This document shows, piece after piece, positions 36,210-48,898 of a stretch of 64,000 nucleotides of DNA. This stretch comes from Anoplolepis gracilipes (Eukaryota; Arthropoda; Insecta; Hymenoptera; Formicidae), in the NCBI RefSeq assembly GCF_047496725.1, contig NC_132974.1:11589001-11653000 (forward strand), given 5' to 3'. The notes beneath the pieces are model-generated. The model had not been told where the DNA came from. It saw only the letters and a program-made list of their open reading frames with translations, and made no database searches. Both the position numbers and the translations under genes were made by a program. Numbering within the stretch: the stretch's first letter is position 1; each line of letters begins with the position of its first letter.

Positions 36210-36456
36210 TCTATGAAAAAAGAATGTAACAGCGTTGCGTTTCTCTCTAGCTTTATTTTTTTTCGCAAATTCCTTCTCGACCGAGCGATCCGTTCGATCC
36301 GCCTCGAGTACGGGGTGGCTTCAGGGAAGAATCGAACTTTCGTCGTGCGGATATTTTCTCTCGGGACACCCTATACATATACATATACGCGCAAGCGCGT
36401 ATCCGTCGAGCAAACGGGAAGCTCCCATCCGCGAACGCGGCGCGCTCGCGCGCGCG

Positions 36457-36511
<55 letters not shown>

Positions 36512-36910
36512 AGATCCGATCTCCAGAGTGTGGTATCGAGATACGCACACACGCGAGCGCGGAGGCGAACAAAGAAAAGAACACCCTAGCGACCAGCAAT
36601 GCGGCAACAGCGAGCGCCTGCGCTGCGCGCCCCGCTCTATGTGAGTCAAGGACGACACGTGCGGCTACGAACGACCTACTTATATATCTCTCCGCTCGCT
36701 TCGTGCGCGATCGGCCCCGACGTACGAACTTAGCCGAGCGCAGAAATAGGACGGACGGTAACGCGGTACGGACGGACGGCCGGCGTAGCCGAGTCCCCGA
36801 CGTTTTACGGAGCTGCCTAACCCTTCCTTCTTCTTCCTCCATCCCCCTCACCCTCCCCCCTATCCCTCTCCCCTTCTTTCGGCCTTGTTCCACGCCGCGT
36901 TATGTCGCGC
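36210..36910. promoter_or_regulatory. CpG-rich island with CA repeat
   Basis: GC-rich block with a CG run (36440-36458), a CA repeat and a C/T-rich stretch (36810-36890). Open frames up to 267 codons span the CA repeat and are low complexity. More likely promoter or enhancer DNA than coding. Confidence 0.35.
36459..36508. repeat. (CA)n microsatellite
   Basis: CA repeat with one interruption, preceded by a CG dinucleotide run. Confidence 0.96.
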
Positions 36911-37059
36911 TGGTTAATCGACTGATTGTGAACGCTACTGCGCCACCAAACCGTCTAATTCTCTCAATCATTCTGCTAGTGAGCGTTATGCTTAATATTC
37001 GGCTGTTAACCCGCAAGTATTTGCGTCTTCAAATGTAAAACTAGTTTTTTTTTTTTTTT

Positions 37060-38700
37060 TTGCAAAATATGCGAAACTATATCCTGTATTTTTAGAATTT
37101 ATAGAAAAGTAATGCGGATACTTTCATTATTATTTTTTAAATTTTATGTATACATAATATACGCATTTATCTGTATTTATTAAAAATTCTGACATAAAAA
37201 CAATTAAATTAAGGAATTTCTTTAACAATTTTGTTTGATGTAAGAACGAACGATACTTTCAATTTACGTCGTCGTTTAATCGTCGCCAATTACAATGCTC
37301 AACGATCTCCAAACGTTATGTAACGCAATGATAATGAAGTTTCGTTTCTCCTCGGCGGAACGCAGATTATCGAGATGCGCGGCTGATCGTCGAAAACCAA
37401 GCATTTCTGCGCGATGCGATTAAATACAAAGTATCATAGATAATAATACTCGCGATATCCAAATACTTTCAAGATATCCTGCTATTTTGATATTGCACAT
37501 ACATGTCGTCGATTGTGTCTGTGACAATTTGTGGTCATAATATCTTCAGTAAAAATTTCGATTCTTTAAAAAGTAATTTCGAAATATTTTAAATCCGTTT
37601 AAGGTTAAGGATATTCTTAATCGATATATTATTTATTTGCTTTAATCTTCATCTGAATCTCGTCATCGCACAAATTTCTCGTTAATTTTCTCATGGATAT
37701 TACGATGAATATCACTTTTCTGTTTCGATCGGTCTTTAAATATAAATATATTTAAGATTATGAGTATATACAACGGAATACGAGGACCTCCGTGTCAGGG
37801 AGTGGCGGAAATCTCGACGACCGGGGCCGGGGCTGTCGAGACGCCCTAGATGCAAAACCAGGCGAGATCGATAGAAAAATAGGTCAAAGGTTCGGCCGCC
37901 GCCTTCGCTATAAATGATAGAGCAAGCGTTTTGCAGCGAACCGCGAATACTTGTGAGATGGAAAGAAAAAATAGAATAATTACACAGGGATAGTTTCTAA
38001 ATTTTCCTTCTCGTCTCAAGTGTAGGTGAAGAAAAAATACCACACATTTGTAAAAATAAATTCTCACCATAATGATAATATATAATTTTAGTAAATTTAT
38101 ATACGAAAAGAGACATGCAGTACCGATCAAAAAATATTGCATCAACTCCAAAAAATACAAAAGAACGCAAGTAAATGAATAAGTTTTTTTTATCTTTTTC
38201 TTTCCTAGCTGATTTGTTTATAAAAATTATTAAAACATAAAATAACATCAACAAAATGTAATTTGGTAATATTTATATATTTTGTTCATTAAATGACTTT
38301 TCTGTTTCTACAAACGACGTTATACTTTTGGTCGATGATGTGTAATTTTAAAAATAGAGAAGGCATAGCATATGTAAATTTTCCCGCTTGAAATATACGG
38401 TCCTGATGAAAATGGCAACATATGATCACGAATTTAGACGAAAATTCACCAATATCAAATTTGGAAACTTTTCGTATACATAAATTACATCGCATTATGT
38501 ATGCGACATTTAATCTTATATCAATTACAATCCGAATGCGTGTATGATACATTTCGACAAACATATAGAGAGTGAATTATAAATTTCGCGTAAATTTTAT
38601 GGAAAAAAAAAATGAAGAATCGCGTATATTTTTCTTTAAAGTTCTGTACACAGCTGAAAATGATGCACCATCTAATTTCGTATGGTACAATATACAATAA
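37060..38700. other. AT-rich sequence
   Basis: No gene recognised. Minus-strand open frames are AT-driven. Confidence 0.7.
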
Positions 38701-38765
38701 GTCTTTATACAGCTAAATCAATCTGCGGGCTCGAACCGAGCCGCGGTGATTGGTTCTTTGGACCC

Positions 38766-38792
38766 GCGAGTTGCGAGTTGCGAGTTGCGAGT
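38766..38792. repeat. Heptamer tandem repeat GCGAGTT
   Basis: Almost four perfect copies of a 7-bp unit. Confidence 0.95.
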
Positions 38793-38955
38793 CTAAAGGC
38801 AAACCGCACGGCTCGATTCCGCCGTTTCTTCCCACTCAGGGCATAAGTAGCGGGTTCTCGCGCGTGCGGCTGGCAGTTCCTGTTCGGTTGTCGTCGTAGA
38901 ACCGCGCCGACGAGAGTGAATCTTCACGCGTACGATATACTACGATAAACGCCGT

Positions 38956-39003
38956 CCCGTGTCCCGTGTCCCGTGTCCCGTGTCTCGTGTCCCGTGTCCC
39001 GTG
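38956..39003. repeat. Heptamer tandem repeat CCCGTGT
   Basis: About seven copies of a 7-bp unit with a single C-to-T change in one copy. Confidence 0.95.
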
Positions 39004-39609
39004 CACAGGCCGTCGAAACTGTAGAAAGGATATTGGCGCGCGCGCGCTCGCGCGTCCGCGACATCGGTGCGCGCGTGTCGAAGAGAGAGGGAAAAGGAAA
39101 AGAAAAAGAGAGAGAGAAGGGAGGGAAGGCGGGCGAGCCGCCAAGTGTGCGATTTCGCGCTGGCGTATGTGTGTATCTGTGTCGGCCAATCGCGACTCGA
39201 GTAGCAACGGCGCTCGACCAATGGCGGCGGACAGCCGTGCTCCCGCGAATGCGCGCCATATCGTCATCGCCGGATGTGGCCCTGTCGGTGCTGCGAGTGG
39301 TAGTGGGGAGGAGATTGAAAGTGCTGTACGGGCTACGCGTCTAAGCGCATCCCTCGTTCGTCGGAGCTCGCTCTCGGATTCGGTTGTGTTTTCGCGCCGC
39401 TCTCTCTATCGGTCCGTAACTAGTTTCGTCCGCCATGTAACGCTCTCGAATAGTCGATAGTCGATGTCGCCGCGTGCTACCGGTCGAACCGTCTATTACC
39501 TTCTCTCGCGGCGGAAGAGTACATCTACAGTTTTTCTTTTGAATATTCTCACAAATCTGTATTCTTCTGAAGAGAAAGAACCTTGGAAGCGGAAAGATTT
39601 TTTGCTGCA

Positions 39610-40830
39610 AGGATCCAAGAAGGGGAATAGAATTTATTGAAGGTATATATCGAGATTAAATCAGCACGTGCGATTAGAATGATTTATTATTTCAATCTAA
39701 TCGCAGACGAGATTCGTAAATCGAGTATTATTATAATCAAATTTTCTCATACGAGGAAAATCGACTGCAATTTTATTTTAAAAATTTCAATACAAGTAAT
39801 CTAGAAAAAGGTGGAAAATGCGAAACCGAAAAAGTGGTACTGTGTCCCAAAGACGCGGCTAGTTTAAAAAGAAGAACAATCAACGGAAAGGCGCCGTCTA
39901 TACGAGGAGTATTGCCAAATAAATTCTGCGTGCGTGGCGTGACCGGAAGCGGAATTTTCGTGTCGCGATCTCGGAATCGTGCTGATTAACGCGGCCGGTT
40001 TCTTTGGCCGCGATCTTCAAATTTCATTCTTTACCTGTGTGTGAGTATCGTGACGAGCATATTAGGTGTCGCCGAAAAAAAAAAAAAAAAAAAAATCTGC
40101 TTTTTTTCAAGAGCGAAAGATTAAGGGGGAAGAAAAGAAAAGAAAAGAAAAGAAAAGAAGAGAGAGATAGATACAGCGAAACAGACGGAGAAAAAGTGAT
40201 CCCATCGTTACTTACTTCCCCCCTCCCCCCCTCTTCTTCCCTCTCTCTTTCTATGAAAGCAGGATTTTAAAAAGTACGCGACCTATTGACCGCGACCGTC
40301 TAACCTATTTATCGCAGTCTTTGGACTCGTTCTCTCTTTCTCTTTCTCTCTTTTCTCTTTCTTTTTCTCTACTCTCGCGCACGCCTAGTACGATCGAACA
40401 CTTTCATTTAACGACCAACATAACTTGTGTAGTGCGAGCGGATATTCAAATTTAGAACTTTCACGATCGATCTTTGTGCATTCTGTCTGGCAAAATTCCC
40501 GTGTCGCGAAAAAGATGAAAATGCAAATTTATTAATGATTAAAATCGTTAATCTTTTTGCTTAATTCTGTCATTTCCAAATTTTGATCTCGCATTTTTAA
40601 ATTTCTCTTACGAATCGCTTTAATTCTCTCTCTATGAACGCTTAATATATTTATTTATTTTTTAATTTCCAAGGTTCAATTATTAAAAGCTTCATTTACC
40701 TACTATGTTATACTATATGTTCGGAATTTTTTCGGAGTTGAGACTCGATTTTAATAATTCTCGATTTACGAAAGAAAAAGTAACAGAGAGACCGAGAAAA
40801 ATGGAAGAAAATTGAGTGATCCATGGTGCC
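39610..40830. other. Mixed non-coding sequence
   Basis: Contains an A21 run near 40076-40095, an AAAAG pentamer run (40131-40156) and pyrimidine-rich sequence. No gene recognised. Confidence 0.6.
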
Positions 40831-40839
40831 GTGTGTCGC

Positions 40840-40841
<2 letters not shown>

Positions 40842-40894
<53 letters not shown>
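40842..40894. repeat. (CT)26 microsatellite
   Basis: Pure CT run 60 bp before an AAGATGGCGGC motif. Confidence 0.97.
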
Positions 40895-40898
<4 letters not shown>

Positions 40899-40939
40899 CT
40901 TTCTCTATCTATCTCTCTTTCTCCGTTCTCGCATATTCT

Positions 40940-41480
40940 CGCTCATTGAGCGAAAGATGGCGGCGCTCTCTCACTCGTTGGTCCGCTCAAGCTCAGCGAG
41001 AGGGGCCGAACTGTATGACGCAACCGTCGCTGTCACGTGATTGTTCCGTGGCTCGGGCTTCGCTCGCTCAGCCAGTGTGTGATCTAACGTTTGTTACGAC
41101 GGCCACGATGACGGCGGGTACGCACGGCGGAGAGCGCAGCAGGAAGCAACGGAGAGACGGGAAGGACCACCCCAGAGCCGCCACTCTTGTCTTGCGCGAC
41201 AATAGCGCAGGCTCTCTCTCGGTCGCTGGGTCAGTGGGGGTGAGAAACTGGCTTGGCTTATATGCAAAACGACAGTCAGTCTTTTTCTCTCTCCTATCGG
41301 CCCTGCGACAAAGCGCGACTCAACACCCGTTTTCCGCTCCGGAATAATGCTTCCGTCGTTCTTTGGGATGTGCGCGGAGGATGTAAAGCTGGATCTCGAG
41401 TCTCCCCTAAACTCTCGCCGTCGTTTCTATCTTTTTATATCGCGAAAGAAAAGATGGTAAACAAACGGCGGTAAGAATAT
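40940..41480. promoter_or_regulatory. CpG-rich island with YY1/PHO motif
   Basis: AAGATGGCGGC at 40954-40964 is a textbook YY1/Pleiohomeotic site. GC-rich sequence follows to about 41470. Typical of a broad promoter; a short frame starts at 40956 but matches no protein family. Confidence 0.4.
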
Positions 41481-41499
41481 CAAGTCACCGAATTTCTCT

Positions 41500-43760
41500 G
41501 GAAATTATTCGAGATTAAATAAATAAGCTTCTGTTTCTCGTGTATTATGTTTAAGGTTTAATTGGGGCTTGATGAAAACTAAACATTTCTTTTTTGAGAA
41601 TATTTTCCATCAAACTTCAGATCTTTTATTTTGAAACTTCATTTCTGATACTGTTATCTTCTATAATTCGCGGATTTTAAGAATCTTAAACTCCCAACAT
41701 TTTTTACATTTCATACACTTTTCGATCTTTTCTAGCACACAATTTTGAATTTATAAATTATATACAAAAAAGGCCATTTGAATTATTCCATATTCTTAAT
41801 GTTACTGTACATATATTACTTGTGTCTTTAAATATGTAATAATATACATGCATATTCTTAAATTCCTCATACTATTAATTTTTAAAGCGATTTTGAATTC
41901 CTTCGTTATTAACTTTATTTATGAACATTTTTTTCATTTTTAGAATTTTTGATCCTCATCCAATTACTTAATCCCGACGCGTAATCGCAGATTTTTCTGA
42001 TTCGCGACTCAACATTTATACACAGCACGGGCTCAACAGTGGAAGTCGTGTTCCCCCAGCTGTACAGATAATATTGAGAGGCTCTGGGAACATGGAAAAC
42101 ACTGATCGAGCACTGGCCATACTTCAATGGATTCTCTCAACTTTTCTTCGGCGACACACTTCCTCTTTCGATTTGATTACGAATCGTAATTCTTGCGTCA
42201 CGAATTCTCCAACATTTAAATTAACGCGAATACACGATCCATCTCGATGCTGACATGTTTGCGCGAAAATTTTACTACCTATATTCATTTATATAAAATG
42301 TTCCAGAATTATTACGACTACGATATATTGTTGTCACCCAATGGATTTGTGAAATTTATTTCTCGCAATGTGATGTGTCAGCATATGTGGAAAGTAATTT
42401 GAAACAATAATAATATACTTGTGCGCATTATTATTGTTTCCAATCCTTTCTTTTAATATACTTATAATTGTATTGATATTAATTTTCATACACTTAATCT
42501 TACTTAATCATTTCTCTCAAGCAGGTTTCTCTTTTGATTATCCTCGATTATCGTTGATTATTAGCGTCGTGTAGTCTTGATGAAAATATCAAATGAGTAA
42601 AAGTGTGAAATCGAACGTGATTTAAATTCTGTCTACATTTCTAGCGTTGCCCAAATACGCCGCTGGGCCCCGTAATTGCGCTATAGATGCCGGACTCTTA
42701 AGTCGCCGTTCACCTCTCTTGTCGCGCACTATACTTTCTAAAGCTGCTTACTTTCGTAACTCTCAGCAAATACCGCACGGCCGTCGTGAATTTTTTTTTT
42801 TCCTCGACCAGCCGTAGAACGAACCGGATCGACATGACATTTCTATGACACGTATCTTTCCGTGCCTGTTTACGTCATTTTTTCATTGCTACGTGGTAAT
42901 TAAGAAATCTTGAAAAAAATCGATATTTTTTTTTTTACTATCTATTTTTAATACATGCATGATGTATTTATAAATTTAATGGATACTTGTCTCTTAATTT
43001 TTATAAGTTAAATTGATGTTTTCATTATTTAGACTGTAATTTTCTCTTTATTTTAATTAAAATACGTTTTAAAAGCTATATAGTATAGCATATCTATTCT
43101 ACTTTATTATCGTTGTTATTGTACTTTATATACTGTATATATTTCATAGAAAAAAATTATATGAAATAATAAAAATGTTATAATCTTTTTGATATAATTA
43201 TGTTATTTCGTATATATGTTAAAAATTAAATAGATTTTACAATCTAAACAAACTGTAAGAGTTAACTTTCTTCAACTATATCATGTATTCATCGCTGCAA
43301 AACTGCATTTTTAATAAAATTTATAACTATATTAAAAAATTCTTCCATTTAATCTGACAATATTTGTATTCATGCATGTACATTAATTACACATCAATCG
43401 TATTATTTATTTATTTATGATTTTCATGTAATCTTATTTTCACACAAGGCATGCTAAATTTTTTTTTATATCTACGAAAGAGTTAGAGTCGATAATGTAA
43501 ATCTTAGTTATGGCATCGACTAACTAACTAATGTTCCGAGTCTATCCAAACACTGTTTTTAGCATGGTACTGAATTAATAATGAGTAATCAGTAATGAGT
43601 AATGATGTTAAACGTGACTAATCGTACGAGAACAAGTGGCAATTATATGTAAACTATCTTTCAGGGTTTTCGGTTGTTGTAACAATGTTTTAAACATTTT
43701 AACAATTTTTAACAGTTTCTAAATATGTAATCATAGACGATAAGATATTTTGTATAATAA
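41500..43760. other. AT-rich sequence
   Basis: No gene recognised. Small GC-richer blocks occur at 41970-42120 and 42640-42840. Confidence 0.65.
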
Positions 43761-43764
43761 ACTC

Positions 43765-43765
<1 letters not shown>

Positions 43766-43809
<44 letters not shown>
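43766..43809. repeat. (TA)22 microsatellite
   Basis: Uninterrupted TA dinucleotides. Confidence 0.97.
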
Positions 43810-43810
<1 letters not shown>

Positions 43811-44739
43811 CTCGCGCGTATATAATACTTTCTAAAAAAAATCTCTCAATAAAAAATTAATAAAAATATTAAAATAACAAAATAATATAATTCATATATC
43901 CTTATCATTCTTTTTTATCGAATAATCTTTGGGGAGTAAATTTTTGGAGTGTTATTTTATGAAAAACACAGTGTATAAACCAACAACTACCACACGCGCG
44001 CGTTTGCTTTACGTTCAAGCAAACAGTATTTGTGGTAATTGTGTCTTGGTCAGTATTTAAATATATGTTACGCAACGCAATGGGGTCCATTTGTATGCAG
44101 AAACGCGGGTACGTGCGGTTAAACTCTATTTACTCGCAATACATAATTGACGAAATCTGTTCGAAAGTTAGTAGCACAAAGAAGCTTTTATCGTTTATCA
44201 TTTTGTTTTTATGCACGTGTCGTAATGTAAAGTAGTCAATTTAGAATTTAACGAATAAAATCGAATTTGGAAGATCGTTATCGAGGAAAAAAAAAAATGA
44301 GCGGAAGAGGAGTGAAGCGTGTTACGTATGTACACATATGTCTTTTGTGGAGGAAAGAAAAATGGGATACCGGTTTACCTTGTGCCGCTTCGTTTTTACA
44401 CACGCGCAGGAATTATCAAGAGATTGTAAGTCTTGATAATCTAACAGCTTGTTATGAAATCTCAGCTGCATTGTGTCTATTCGCGCGTCAACGAGTTGAG
44501 AAGCTGAATAAAATTTCTTAGATATCACAATAATGAATTTGATCAAAGAATTATAATTATTATATATGCGCGATGCATAGCGATTCGTCAATACGAGTAT
44601 GTAACGCGTTACATAAGTTGGATTACACTGTAGTTAGAGTGTATATTATCATACATATAATAGTTGAATTATATGGAAGAATTTTTCCATTTTAATTTTT
44701 GTTTGATAAAATGAAAAAATATACATACACAGCTCGTGC

Positions 44740-44960
44740 TATATTTCTCTCTGTCACGCGAGAGAGCGTGAGATACCCGCAACCGACCATTTGCGGATGC
44801 TAAAGCGCCATTTTCTTGCGCGGCATCGCATTGCGGCCATCTTTCGTATAGGCGACCGAAGCCGTTTCCGTTTCCATTTCGCATACCGGCGCTCGGATTC
44901 CATCCTCGCTATCTAATTTTACTCGTTGGCCTCGATATCGCATCGTCTTGCCTCATCATG
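44740..44960. promoter_or_regulatory. GC-rich block with clustered PHO-type motifs
   Basis: GCGGCCATCTTT (44833-44844) and a second GCCATTTTC core about 25 bp before it. The minus strand has a 71-codon frame starting MRNGNGNGFGRL without known homologue. Confidence 0.35.
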
Positions 44961-45527
44961 TGCCGTACCTGGATTTCAGGAAGATACTTTAGTTTCGTGA
45001 AAAACTAGACCACGCGAATCATATTTTTCATAACCGTAACGCGAAACATTTTGGTATGAAAAAAATCCAACATTATTTTGCTAATCTCAATTATATGTAT
45101 ATATTTTATAGCAACATTTACCGCTTTTTCTTTTTACAGTGATTGTTTTAAAATCGCCTCTCTTTTTAAATACAGTAGTAACGCTTCGTTTTCTACTATA
45201 CATTATTATAATTTTTTTTATTTAATGCTATTGAAAAATACAATTTTATCGGAGATCGATATAATTATCAAAATTTGCACTATTAATTCTAATTCCGTTA
45301 TTGAAGCCTCTTGAAAATATTGCGAGATCGACGCCAATGGCGCAGATGACATCATTGCGAAACGGTTGGCTCGTGGGGCAAAGAGACAGCGGTAAAGACC
45401 GTGGATCATTGCAAAAAGGAGGGGGTGGAGCCAGGCGTGTGATGCTAGAGAAGAGTAAAGACGAACGGAGATGGAATGAATAGAAGGCAGGAAGAGAGGA
45501 GGGGACGTACAAAGGATGCAAAGAAGC

Positions 45528-45530
<3 letters not shown>

Positions 45531-45586
<56 letters not shown>
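45531..45586. repeat. (GA)28 microsatellite
   Basis: GA run in a purine-rich section (45360-45720). Confidence 0.97.
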
Positions 45587-45596
<10 letters not shown>

Positions 45597-45839
45597 AAGA
45601 GAACTATGATGAAACGAGACAGAATCTCTGTGATATAAGCACGCCGCAGTGAATCTGCCAAGCAGAAGGGATGTAGGAGAAGAGAACCAGGAAAGGGGAC
45701 AGCTAGGCCTTGAGGAAACGAAGACGAATGAAAGCACGCGTCGTTTATGAACGAAACTCTAGCGCTGAAGTTATTTCTTGAGCTGAAGTCAGCGCACCTT
45801 TTCTTAAAGAGTATGTACATCTAACAATAAGATCTGTAC

Positions 45840-46460
45840 TCTACTTCTCTGTCTTTCTGAACTATTTATTATACTTTCTTCTTTTAATAAATTAATAAAA
45901 CAAATAAAATTTGTCTTGATACATATGTGAGAATATTGACAATAAATATTGATGGCGCACAAAGATATTCTGGAGTAAAGATGGGTGGCTGATGGGTGGA
46001 AAATAGTAAGCTTGAATGATTAGAGCAATAAATGGTTTTACTGCAGTTACACTGGATATGCTTATCGTTAATGCATATATGTATGTATATGTATATCTAT
46101 GTATACAGGTGTATGTGTGTGTGCATGTGTGTGCGTATGTGTTTGTCAGAGAGAGAAAGAGAGTCTGTAAGAGCTGTAAGAGCGCGCGTATATACATGCA
46201 TTGTACATTAGTAGTAGGTTACGTAATCGACGACCATATCAATTATTAGGCAGTCTTCGAACATAGTTGTGACGAGTCATCGGCAACCTCGCGCTCGTCA
46301 ATGCCAATATTACGTCGACATTATTCTTCGCCCGTGAAATGTCTTCGAAACAAAGAAAGAAAGAAAGATAAAAAGCCTCAAATTGTGTTGAATTTCCTCT
46401 ATTTTTTTTATCTTTCGACAAGAAGGAACTGTACTTGCGAATAATAATTATATTAAATAT
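45840..46460. other. AT-rich sequence
   Basis: No gene recognised. Contains an imperfect TATG/TGTG stretch (46076-46145). Confidence 0.6.
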
Positions 46461-46499
46461 ATTTCAAGTATGCATTCTTTTTTTTATTTGAGAAGAAGA

Positions 46500-46833
46500 A
46501 AAAATGGAGTCTCTCGCGACATTCTCGAAAACCTAAGGCTGGCGAAGGAGATGGCAGCCCGTCTTTCAACGATTTCCTTCCCACGAATGGACTTATCGGT
46601 ATTCACATCCATCTTTTTCGCCGAAAAGCCCACTCCGGCTTTCATCCTCGCCTACTACCATTTCCAAACGATTCCTCGGCCGAAGATGGCCGCCGTTGAG
46701 GTCATCGCTAGACCACGCCCTGCGAAACGGATCTTTCTGCTACGAGAAGAACCGAGAACACCTCAAGGACAACGAGCTTCGCTCCTGCGGGAAAAAGCAT
46801 GCTGCCGCTCACGTTTCTCTTTCTCTCTCTCTT

Positions 46834-46894
<61 letters not shown>

Positions 46895-46960
46895 CGCTCT
46901 CTTCCTGGAAATCGCAAACACGCGAGCGGGCCGATTCATGTGGCACATGATGTAGGAAAA
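46500..46960. promoter_or_regulatory. GC-richer block with PHO motif and CT tract
   Basis: AAGATGGCCGCC at 46683-46694 precedes a CT microsatellite (46839-46890). The overlapping open frames are low complexity. Confidence 0.35.
46839..46890. repeat. (CT)26 microsatellite
   Basis: Near-pure CT run. Confidence 0.97.
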
Positions 46961-47568
46961 TTACCGATTGTCATACGTGGAAACGATTAAGTCTCTTCTA
47001 CATCCTGGTTTTTCATACGGTGTCGCATGCGGAAGATGTAACGATGTAATGTAAAGAAAGAAAACGGTTTCGCGCGCGAGATTAGAGAAACACAGATTGG
47101 AGCAAATTTTTAATCGTTGCAAATAAATAATTGTCAAAAAAATAACAAAGATGAAACGAATTACGTAGCGAAATAACTTTTATGAAATAAAAAAATAATG
47201 CTTTGTACATTTGGAATAGGACTCCAATACACGTGGGTATATATTTGAAGATATCTAACACGTGACGCAGATTGGCTCGATTTATATCAGTTATTATCGA
47301 GAATATGTGAAAAAACAAATTTATCTCTTATCGATGCTAACAATTATTCCAGACGCATATTATATTGCCACGAAATATCTCTCATTATTGTTTTGAGAGA
47401 AAATATTCTTCAAAATTACTTTTAATCACATTAAATAGGTATTTACCTGGATAAAATAATCATCGTGAAACTCATCAACCTCTTGCTGTGTCTTCCTATT
47501 TCTCTCTCTCTCTCTTTCTCTCTCTTTGTTCATCTTTCATTCTTGCCGACCCGGCATATATGCGGTGG

Positions 47569-47576
47569 TATATAAG
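47569..47576 (+). promoter_or_regulatory. TATA-box match
   Basis: TATATAAG in a GC-richer setting, followed by a CpG-rich stretch (47620-47930). No TCAGT initiator is seen at the expected distance, so function is uncertain. Confidence 0.25.
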
Positions 47577-47999
47577 CTTACGTAAGAGAGCCGTACCTAC
47601 TTACTTACCAACCCACCTACTGATTATTCAGGGGATCAAGGCAAACCGGTGAACAGGCAGACAGATTAGTAGGCAGGTAGATGAGCGGGTAGGTGGACGC
47701 ACGTTGTGCGCATGCTTCTGGCCAAACCTGAAGCCTGCCAAATGGACAAACGACGATACAACACAACGGAAATACCATTCTGCGCGGCGCTCCTCCCTCG
47801 CCCCTCGCCCCTCGCCCCACGAATGGTTCGCACCCGCCTACCCTTAGAGCCGATTTCTATCGGCCGGCCCTCTTGCCATAAGGAGGAAGGGATCCTATTC
47901 TGAGGTCCTGGAGGCATCACGAATGGTTCTCACGCTTGATGACGTAATCCGTTCGGATGCTTCTACAAAACTAGGAGTTTGTAATCGTTGAAAATGTAA

Positions 48000-48820
48000 G
48001 TTGGTGAAGTTCTGAAAGCAAAGGCCTTCATCAATGTAAGAATTTATTTAAGTGCGATTCGCAAATATTTTGTATACAAATTACCAACATCGAATCTGTA
48101 GCAAAGTGAATGAAAGTAAATATTTAAAATATGTACAATGAAACGAAAATACATATATATATGTAAAATTAGAAAAATTCGTGAATAAAATTCAGGAAGC
48201 TATGGGCTTCAAATTTACGCGGTTTATCTCGCATAGATGCACCGGCCTAGTTTATAAAGGGGTTGACGAGAGGAGGAGGTTGAAGAAAGGGAAGAGGTTC
48301 GCGGACGCGGATCTGTGTCATTGCACACGCGCGCTGTGTCACTTTGCGCACTCTTCGTCGTGTTGTTCTTGGCCCGCTTGCTAAACGCGGAATGCAACTT
48401 TCCTGCTTATACAAGGTGACAACGAATTCCATCGACAAACTTTTAATAAACGACAATTGATCTCAATTTTTAACCTCAATTTCATTTACTCCGCACTTTT
48501 ATAATGAATAGCAGTGAGCTACAATAATATTGAAGTTTTCTTGCTCTCTCGTTGTTTATTTATTTCAAAATTAATTAATTTGATTTTTTTTATAAAATAA
48601 AATTTAATTCTGTCGATAATTAGCTGTTGCAAATTTCAATAATATAAATAATATTTCATGTCTTTGTCTCTCTGTGTAAACAATTTACAGTTACGTGTAA
48701 CATACATTTAATTAGGTATATGATTCAATTCGATTGTAATTATATATTGTTTTCAAATAGTTTGGAAGATTTCAGAATGCAATTTAAGAAATTATTCATA
48801 CTGCTCTCTATTATATTATA
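48000..48820. other. Non-coding sequence
   Basis: AT-rich apart from 48190-48400. No gene recognised. Confidence 0.65.
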
Positions 48821-48827
48821 ATTTTAT

Positions 48828-48830
<3 letters not shown>

Positions 48831-48894
<64 letters not shown>
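48831..48894. repeat. (GT)32 microsatellite
   Basis: Uninterrupted GT dinucleotides. Confidence 0.97.

Positions 48895-48898
<4 letters not shown>

Larger units (their letters stand above)
38700..39500. promoter_or_regulatory. CpG-rich island with two heptamer repeats
   Basis: Dense CpG, overlapping open frames in five or more frames, a GCGAGTT tandem (38766-38792) and a CCCGTGT tandem (38956-39003). Candidate promoter/5' exon region; no core motif is decisive. Confidence 0.35.

Noticed and set aside
36235..37038. 267-codon plus-strand open frame
   Set aside because: It runs through a CA microsatellite (His-Thr repeat) and GC-biased DNA, has overlapping long frames on the other strand, and no recognisable domain.
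38836..39460. Overlapping open frames of 89-164 codons on both strands
   Set aside because: Simultaneous openness of many frames is an effect of CpG-rich sequence; Arg/Ser-rich products match nothing.
45218..45820. 200-codon minus-strand open frame with a long Ser-Leu stretch
   Set aside because: Driven by the GA tract at 45531-45586; ends are AT-rich and unlike coding sequence.
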